Source of the DNA: Pachyseris speciosa
Lineage: Eukaryota; Cnidaria; Anthozoa; Scleractinia; Pachyseridae
Reading direction: 5' to 3'
Assembly (NCBI GenBank): GCA_016490735.1
Contig: JAEMWC010000093.1
Span: forward strand, 413,501 to 477,500
Length of the DNA: 64,000 bases
Shown: positions 59,601 through 64,000 of the stretch, in pieces
How positions within the stretch are numbered: position 1 is the first letter of the stretch
How the letters are laid out: each line of letters starts with the position of its first letter
Position numbers and translations under genes: made by a program
Notes under the pieces: generated by a model
What the model was told of the DNA's origin: nothing
Databases searched by the model: none
Seen by the model: the letters and a program-made list of their open reading frames with translations, nothing else

Positions 59601-59935
59601 CTGCATTGTTGACAAGTTGTTCATTTTGCTCATTATCTTTGTAGCTCAGTAGCTTGTTGGCCTCAACCTGCTACTATCTGCCCAAGCCGCAGGGATGGAG
59701 GAAGCCAGCAAGAAGTCTCTGGGATGGCAGTGAGTAAACAATGTTTTAGAATAAAATGAGCAAGGCCAAAGTCGGTCACAATCTCTTTCAAGAACATATA
59801 GTTATATTTGTCTTGATTTTATTATTAAATTGCAGTTCTGAAGATATTCAGCAACAACAAAAATGGACAGCAGAAGAGGCCTGCCGATGGAGGCCAAGGA
59901 GTTATGGTTGCCCGAGCTACAGAAGGGCTAAAACT
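35660..59935 (+). CDS. INTS8: INTS8 homologue, Integrator complex subunit 8 (3' end outside window)
   Basis: Twenty-one exons: 35660-35777, 38146-38210, 38928-39043, 41196-41262, 42339-42412, 49141-49200, 49823-49865, 49980-50321, 51209-51295, 51908-52078, 52839-53096, 53878-53969, 54615-54696, 55766-55859, 56093-56229, 56982-57092, 57911-58068, 58254-58306, 58745-58863, 59645-59729, 59836-59935. Phases match at every junction; 810 complete codons, against about 995 residues in human. Residues 18-21 are WFEF, the motif by which human INTS8 recruits PP2A. Other family matches: ATHLQWNLEILED, TTLIIYYRW, NIIRDVLEGRP, LFSKALHCSAVQEYNKA, NRVKSYMW, LLASTCYYLP. Exon 8 codes a long Ser/Asp/Glu/Lys-rich insert (about residues 210-285) with no clear human counterpart. 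Integrator-PP2A terminates promoter-proximal transcription and processes snRNAs in the nucleus. Start is the first ATG before WFEF. Confidence 0.95.
36686..37656. mobile_element. piggyBac-like MITE copy 2
   Basis: 971 bp in INTS8 intron 1, from TTAACCCATTGACTACCGGC to GGTGCCAATGGGTTAA. Near-identical to 21890-22897 apart from a missing stretch of about 37 bp around the copy-1 phrase GTCATTTTGACG. Confidence 0.85.
39400..39522. repeat. Near-perfect 60-bp-arm hairpin
   Basis: Arms share ACTTGGGTCATAACGTTATG and its inverse, extend outward through AAATCCTTCTAAATTTGAC, and meet without a real loop at about 39461. INTS8 intron 3. Confidence 0.85.
39743..40330. mobile_element. MITE with ACAGTCAAACC ends, composite
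   Basis: Starts ACAGTCAAACCTTCC; a second start ACAGTCAAAGCTGTCACTGC lies inside at about 39865, and the right side ends AGAGCTTAGACTGTA. CTCGTAAGCGACCA phrases repeat in both orientations. INTS8 intron 3; relative of 18691-19160. Confidence 0.6.
40593..40774. mobile_element. Short MITE (CAGGGCTGTC type) copy 1
   Basis: Begins CAGGGCTGTCAGTAAGGG and ends TTAGTGACAGACCTG, interior CCAGGGATTTTCCCCGGCCA. Close match at 51652-51836; a third start with a different interior is at 42176. Confidence 0.65.
41500..41662. mobile_element. Foldback MITE
   Basis: 163 bp; TTGGTTCATGTGTCAGC at the left and its inverse GCTGACGCATGAACCAA at the right, with pairing continuing through TTCATTGAGAT and GGAGAGCA. 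INTS8 intron 4. Confidence 0.75.
42733..42896. mobile_element. MITE with TGGTTTGCAAGTGACGTCAC ends
   Basis: 164 bp; the right end is the imperfect inverse (GTCACGTGGTTGCAAACCA), and both arms carry CATGTTGGAG/CTCCAACATGGC. INTS8 intron 5. Confidence 0.7.
43800..44222 (-). pseudogene. Penelope-like reverse transcriptase fragment
   Basis: An open stretch of about 140 codons with GFVKGEALRLLRTNSSKT, QILPFVTQYHPSVPNLK and PLISYKRGRSLKDILVRAK, phrases diagnostic of the C-terminal RT region of Penelope-like elements. A short piece after NSSKT is missing relative to the family, the catalytic palm motifs are absent, and the GIY-YIG endonuclease that normally follows is not present, so it is a fragment. 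Confidence 0.75.
44234..44536 (+). other. Unrecognised open frame with acidic tail
   Basis: About 100 codons on the plus strand, inside the TIR element. The middle reads VVVEIEATAKNRLIIDKYKE and the end is Asp/Glu/Ser-rich (EEEMSDSDEESAEVED). It could be the last exon of a transposase, many of which end in acidic tails, but no catalytic motif is visible and the family is not identified. Confidence 0.3.
44913..47108. mobile_element. 2.2-kb foldback element with 4-bp TSD
   Basis: Flanked by GTGT direct repeats (44909-44912, 47109-47112). Terminal inverted repeats of about 180 bp (44913-45093 and 46923-47108), start AACAGGTTTCAGATTGTTTC, contain a doubled CAGATTGTTTCCGGACTC and several GTTTATTAAAC palindromes. 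The interior has two direct copies of a roughly 260-bp unit (anchored at ACGTGCGAGGCTTCCAAC, 45673 and 45933) and a 23-bp-arm hairpin at 46244-46304. No transposase recognised. INTS8 intron 5. Confidence 0.8.
47113..48403. other. INTS8 intron 5, nothing recognised
   Basis: No exon fits the INTS8 reading between 42412 and 49141, and no repeat ends were resolved here. Confidence 0.4.
48404..48483. repeat. Short inverted repeat
   Basis: ATGGTGCCTAGGGGGTGGT at the left is matched by ACCACCCCTAGGTACCAT at the right; about 18-bp arms. Confidence 0.6.
48666..48975. mobile_element. MITE with 8-bp target duplication (GCAAAAAG)
   Basis: 310 bp flanked by GCAAAAAG (48658-48665, 48976-48983). Terminal inverted repeats of about 43 bp start CCCAGGGGGGTACTCGGG. 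The interior repeats CCCAAAAAATCC. hAT-like by target-site length; INTS8 intron 5. Confidence 0.85.
50560..50792 (+). mobile_element. Possible LINE 3' tail
   Basis: AT-rich stretch ending AAATAAAGGATTTTACTTAC and TTTACTTACTTA, resembling the TTAC-tailed LINE end at 2722. No coding part recognised. INTS8 intron 8. Confidence 0.35.
50913..51110. mobile_element. Head-to-head pair of tRNA-derived SINEs
   Basis: Minus-strand copy at 50913-50998 and plus-strand copy at about 51027-51110. Both show box A TAGCTCRGTGGTTAGAGC and box B GGTTCAAATCCCATCTGAAA. The two heads point away from each other's tails and could pair over about 80 bp. The anticodon regions differ in length, so these are probably SINE heads, not tRNA genes. 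INTS8 intron 8. Confidence 0.65.
51652..51836. mobile_element. Short MITE (CAGGGCTGTC type) copy 2
   Basis: CAGGCTGTCATTAAGGGCTG at the left, TTAGTGACAGCCCTG at the right, interior CCAGGGATTTTCCCCGGCCA as at 40593-40774. INTS8 intron 9. Confidence 0.7.
53354..53370. repeat. Poly-G run
   Basis: A run of about 14 G in INTS8 intron 11. The surrounding stretch (about 53240-53450) is GC-rich compared with its neighbours and may be a repeat of unknown type. Confidence 0.6.
54425..54515 (-). repeat. tRNA-like sequence (probable SINE head)
   Basis: On the minus strand: box A-like TGGCCGAGTGGTAAGTGTGC, a TGC in the anticodon position, box B-like AGTTCAGCTCC. The acceptor ends do not pair well and box B departs from consensus, so a tRNA-derived repeat is more likely than a working tRNA gene. 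Confidence 0.4.
56600..56981 (+). mobile_element. tRNA-derived SINE, family 2 copy 2, abutting INTS8 exon 16
   Basis: Box B-like GAGTTCGATTCC near 56652, pyrimidine-rich stretch, TTGATAGGGATTCTATGGA, and 3' end TTAGCCTCTTGTTTCTTGTC. The same ordered segments occur at 30600-30955. The element's 3' end runs directly into INTS8 exon 16 (from 56982), so it supplies the polypyrimidine tract of that acceptor. Confidence 0.65.
58984..59361. repeat. Partial tandem duplication, period about 250 bp
   Basis: TGCTTGGGCTC plus the following 130 bp (GTAGATTTTAGGGGTAAT, CTACCATGTGGCC) recur at 59234. INTS8 intron 19. Confidence 0.75.
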
Positions 59936-61063
59936 GTAAGAAATGTTGTTTTTGCAAGTTATATTATTTTGAATTTTAAATACCACCACTCTGTTGTCTG
60001 TAAGTTCATTTGAGATAAGATCCATAGACAGATCTTCACAGGTCTTGAAACTCTTACATAATCTAATGTATACATAACTACAAAATATAGAGTAACGAGA
60101 TTCCTGGATGCCAAGGGTCTCGCAATTTCCCCTTTCCCCCTTCCTCCTCAATGGATTACTGGTCCATGGAAGGACAGACCATGTAATTGCCATGAAAAAA
60201 GTGATGAATTGCAACAGGGGATAATACAGTCGGCTTATTACCGGGGCCAGCCGAAGGCTGGAACCGGTCATAAAATGCTGCTTGTTCCTTTCGTTTTTTC
60301 AATGTCTCGTTTCCAGGGCCCCGCTTATTTCCGCTGTGACAAATTTCTCGAAGTGCACATAGTAACTTTACTCGAGGCAATCGAAGGCATTCCAGACAAA
60401 GATTATAACTTTTGGGGGAACGAAAACTTCTACAACCTTTACGAGAGACTACTTCATGTGCGAAAACTTAAGAGTGGATTTTTTGAGAGACGTATTTATG
60501 AGCGACCACTGCACTTGAGAGTGAACCTTTTATCGACAATCAAAGCGAACATATTTCAAAACTATCTTTACATCAATCTCTTGTAAAACGTAAGTTTATT
60601 CACTGCGTTTTATAAGACGTCTCAAGAACAAGAGTAGCATGTTAAAAAAGTTTCTCTTTAAAAGGATTCCTTCGATTCTTAGACCGTAGTCCTCGGCGAA
60701 AAATACACGTAAAACGAATTCAAAAAGAAGAAATCGGATAATTTTTTCGCCTCCCGACGAAATTTTACAGCGCAGCGAGAGAAAGAGGAAAGTTGTACAT
60801 CAAAAAGACGACAAAAACAAGGCAATTATTTTGAAATAAATCGTTTCTCAACTGTGTAAATTTAGTACCAACTTAGCTTTATCCCCAGTAGTTCCGTAGA
60901 AGCTGAACAAGACTCAATAAAAATATATTTGAGGGAAGCGAATATACTAAACAAACAAATCACGGGGGTCGCCGTAAATGTACAGAAATCCAAATCCAGC
61001 GTGCACTAAAACTCTCAAATGAAGGCAACCAAATGAAAGAAACGCGACAGGAAGTTCAATAAC
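59936..61063. other. INTS8 intron 21, nothing recognised
   Basis: Follows the last INTS8 exon in the window. No exon continuing the protein (after REGL-like ATEGLK) was found in frame. A short palindrome (CCAGCCGAAGGCTGG) is at about 60246. Confidence 0.4.
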
Positions 61064-62546
61064 AACAAGACGCTCTATGAGCGTTAACTCAGGATACTTT
61101 TTTGTTCCAGAAGCCGGACGCACGCTTTCTGATTCTCGAAACTATCCAGCTAATGGTTTGCTTTTGGGTTCACGTAAGACCTTTTTGTTCACGTTCGAGC
61201 AAAGCTCGTTAAACCGTTTTGAGAGTTGCCATCAATATTCCTTGTCAGCTGTTGTTGTTTACTTCTAGATTAAGTGGCAACATCTGGAGTTTTTTCTCTC
61301 TGCGAAGCTTGAAAACAAACTTGAAAACACAAGGCGAATCGTTTCCGTGTATATGACATGTCCAGATGTCACGCATTGTAAAAAGCACTTGAAATTCAAA
61401 CTGCTCTATTTTCAAAACAAAGCATGTTACTTGGCTTAAATGTCATTTACCTGATGAAGGTAAAAAATCTAAATGTTTAATTTTAGTTTTTCTTTTCTGA
61501 CGCACGTGAAAACCAAAAATTCGCAAACTTGTCTCTAAATATAGATCTGTCACAGCGATTGAGTTGTGGTATAATCCGGATAAAATTACATCAAAACAAC
61601 TTTGCGATTATCTAAATATAGAACTGTTACAACGTTCTAATTCGAGTCGATACTCACAGCACGTGCGAGGCTTCCAACCTTGTCTTAAATTCGGCAAACC
61701 TTTTCACACGGACAGTCTGTACTGTATTAAAATCCAGTTTCACAACTTTACAAAGATATGCGCAGGAAAATTTATTCCGCGGTCGAAGTGGATTATTTAA
61801 CCTTGAGTGTTCACTTGTGGTCACGTATTAAATCGAAGGTATCACCTTACGAAAACAACTTTGTGCAAATCTATAACTTTTCTGTCACAGCATTCGATTT
61901 CGACTTGTGATATCGATTACACGTGCGAGGCTTCCAACTTTTTCTTAAAGTGCATATCACCCCAAAATATTTTTTCGCTACAATGAACCTTTGCACCACT
62001 TCGAAACGCGTTTCACCTTTCGTTTCTCTTTTTTACCAATTGCTAACTTTTTATAGTATTTCAAAGTTGCGAAAAATTGAGCATCGTTGTTTCACGACCG
62101 AGTTAGAAGGGGAGTGGGTCTATTCCTGGGTTGACGTCACAAACTGATTTGCATGCATGTTTACAAAGACTTGATGCGATGCAAATCAGTTTGTGACGTC
62201 AACCCGGGAATAGACCCACTCCCCTTCTGACTCGGTCGTGAACACTCGGCAAACCTTTTCACGGGGACAGACTGTGCTGTATTAAAATATCTAGCTTCAC
62301 AACTCAAACACGATGAATTTGCATAACTTGTAAACAACCGTCGCGTGATGTTAGCCTTTCGACCTTTGGACTATGTGGTTTGCTTTAACCAATGAACACA
62401 CCGCCACGTGCCTGCTATTGTGCATTGGCCAATCCAAACACCGGAACGTAATTGTATTGTGCATTTTGCTGCACAGGAAAAAAAAAAAAGACTGAAATCT
62501 GACACATTTTATAACTCGGTATACTTACAGTATCCCGAGTAATAAA
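61064..62546. mobile_element. Second copy of foldback-element core with nested insertion
   Basis: Matches 45092-46266 closely over its whole length, but lacks the long GTTTATTAAAC terminal repeats of that copy. It has a 294-bp insertion at 61949-62242. Differences at the 78-codon open frame shared by both copies are mostly amino-acid changing, so it is not under coding constraint. Confidence 0.8.
61949..62242. mobile_element. Nested insertion ending in a 64-bp-arm hairpin
   Basis: Absent from the sister copy at about 45963. Its right half is a hairpin with arms 62091-62154 and 62179-62242 that differ at two positions over 64 bp, around a 24-base loop. The left half (CACCCCAAAATATTTTTTCG) is unique in the window. 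No convincing target duplication beyond AA. Confidence 0.75.
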
Positions 62547-63153
62547 TTTTCATTCAAGATGAGGCAAAAAAAACTTATCTAAAAGCACAAAAAATGTTCG
62601 AAATTTCATAGACGCGATTCGCTGCGTGAACGTGTGTTCGAATTAATTATTCACGCAAAAGCGAAAGCGTGAGTTTTTCCCACAAATTTTGCAGTTATTT
62701 TATCGGCTGTGGCTTTGCCTATCGTGCTAAAAGCTGAATTCAGCTTCCCAATAATATGTACATTGCCATTTTTGTTTTCTAAAGTCCAGGCAGCTGCTTT
62801 AAATCCGCTATCTGTATTCAAAACTCTCTTGAAAGCGCACCGATCGCCTTGTTTTCGTCGCGGTTGAGGGAAGGAAAAATTATTCACAAGAAAAGTTTGA
62901 GGGCTCCGTTCACCTTGATCTTCCATTCTGAGGCTACCTAAACATCGATTTGTGTTTTTCCTTTTTATTTAAGTGCCAAGGAAGTAATTTGTCCGTTTTA
63001 GGAATGAAAACGAGACCCTGGAAGTTTGTAGATTTGGCCCGCAACGTGCCATGATTACCTGGACTTTTCGAGCCCGTGATTTGAAGACAAAAAACCGTCT
63101 TCAACAGCACAGGGTGACCGCGTTTTCAAAAATAATATTGTAAACTATGACAA
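62547..63153. other. Probable INTS8 intron, nothing recognised
   Basis: An open frame on the minus strand at 62651-62926 resembles no known family. Confidence 0.35.
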
Positions 63154-63283
63154 ATATCGTTAAGAATCAGCCGTTTGATTTAATGTAGTTATGCGACAAA
63201 GCATATGACAAAATTAAATTTACTTTTTTGGATATCGTTAAGAATCAGCCGTTTGATTTAATGTAGTTATGCGACAAAGCATA
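63154..63283. repeat. Direct duplication, period 78 bp
   Basis: A 52-bp sequence starting ATATCGTTAAGAATCAGCCG is repeated exactly at 63154 and 63232, separated by 26 bp. Confidence 0.85.
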
Positions 63284-63569
63284 GGCGCCCTTGGCCGGCG
63301 TGATTTTTATTTCCGGCCCTGCTGGCAGAAGAGACCTCTGCTAGCAGGGAAGATTTTTATGAAAGCCGAGGCGTAATTCTATTATCGAAATGAGTACACA
63401 GGCAAATATCATTTTCTCTTTTCACATTAGTAATTAGACGTTTTTTTCTCCAAAGAATATTTGTGATAAAATAGATTCACTGTAGATTTTCATGTCCCGC
63501 GATAAACTTCTTGATGTAAACGACCCTTATGCATGCTAGTGTAAACGTGGGTTGCCAAGGGGATGTCCG

Positions 63570-63635
63570 GAAAGCTAAGACCTAAGACCTAAGACCCGGA
63601 AAACTAAGACCCGGAAAACTAAGACCCTGGTTTTT
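63570..63635. repeat. Short tandem repeats (GGAAAACTAAGACCC)
   Basis: AAGACCT occurs twice and then CGGAAAACTAAGACC twice in tandem. No gene in the remainder to the window end. Confidence 0.7.
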
Positions 63636-64000
63636 TCCAGGGGAAATGATCAAATTTCAGCTTTCTTTACCTTCAAGTGGTGAAATGAATGCACTCACAC
63701 TTACAAATAACAATTTAAGGTGGCTCAAAACAGTTTCCAGCACTTTCCAAGACGTAGATTATGATGGGTTATTATAACCACTCTTTGTCAATTGATGCTA
63801 CAATCATGGTATCAAAAAACTGCCCAATCACTCGTGAACACGTTGGTATTATTTTCATTACAATATATGTTACCATAGCAACACTATGACCTGCTAAAAA
63901 CACCCTTAAATTCAGCTTAAAGCGCTTATATGTCAAAAACGGCACGGTGAAATTTTTTCTTATTATAGAATTTTGATAAGCAGGATAAGATGCAATTTTT

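Noticed and set aside
60209..60586. 125-codon open frame after the last INTS8 exon
   Set aside because: Tested as an INTS8 continuation; neither sequence nor splice phase fits, and no other family is recognised.
62651..62926. 91-codon minus-strand open frame
   Set aside because: No known family, surrounded by repeat DNA, and no matching exon nearby.

Overview
The window is animal nuclear DNA. Genes are split into short exons with GT-AG introns, and introns and intergenic spaces are packed with small inverted-repeat transposons, tRNA-derived SINEs and retroelement fragments. A membrane-anchored short-chain collagen with a C4-type C-terminal domain, the divergence of the conserved proteins from vertebrate ones, and coral-like repeats (TTAA-flanked and GTACTC-ended MITEs, a Penelope-like RT fragment) point to a cnidarian, most likely an anthozoan such as a stony coral. 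The species cannot be named from the sequence.

Four protein-coding genes can be supported by exon-by-exon reading with matching splice phases. (1) Minus strand, 13049-5180: a type II transmembrane collagen (cytoplasmic tail, membrane anchor, furin-like site, short Gly-X-Y stretches, Cys-rich C4-like domain). (2) Plus strand, 16771-21488: an SS18 homologue, BAF (SWI/SNF) chromatin-remodelling subunit, six exons, 341 codons. (3) Minus strand, 35356-26700: an LSM14 (Scd6/RAP55) homologue, P-body/decapping regulator, seven exons, 496 codons, complete. (4) Plus strand, 35660 to beyond the window: an INTS8 homologue (Integrator complex), 21 exons in the window encoding about 810 residues; the C-terminal part lies past position 64000.

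Layout: 1-5.1 kb repeats only (MITEs, a 66-bp minisatellite interrupted by a LINE 3' end); 5.2-13.0 kb collagen gene with a decayed Harbinger transposon in its long first intron; 13-16.7 kb SINEs and perfect hairpins; 16.8-21.5 kb SS18; 21.5-26.7 kb convergent space between SS18 and LSM14; 26.7-35.4 kb LSM14; 35.36-35.66 kb a short divergent promoter with a CRE palindrome; 35.7-59.9 kb INTS8, whose introns carry most of the large mobile elements; 60-64 kb repeats, presumably INTS8 intron 21.

Functionally SS18 (chromatin), INTS8 (RNA polymerase II transcript attenuation) and LSM14 (mRNA storage and decay) are housekeeping gene-expression proteins; LSM14 and INTS8 share one head-to-head promoter. 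No bacterial-type system, CRISPR array or complete autonomous transposon is present. The most unusual observations are a SINE whose 3' end forms the splice acceptor of INTS8 exon 16, a 2.2-kb foldback element with a 4-bp target duplication and a relative carrying a near-perfect 64-bp-arm hairpin insertion, a TIR element carrying a Penelope fragment, and one TTAA-type MITE family placed in or beside all three housekeeping genes.
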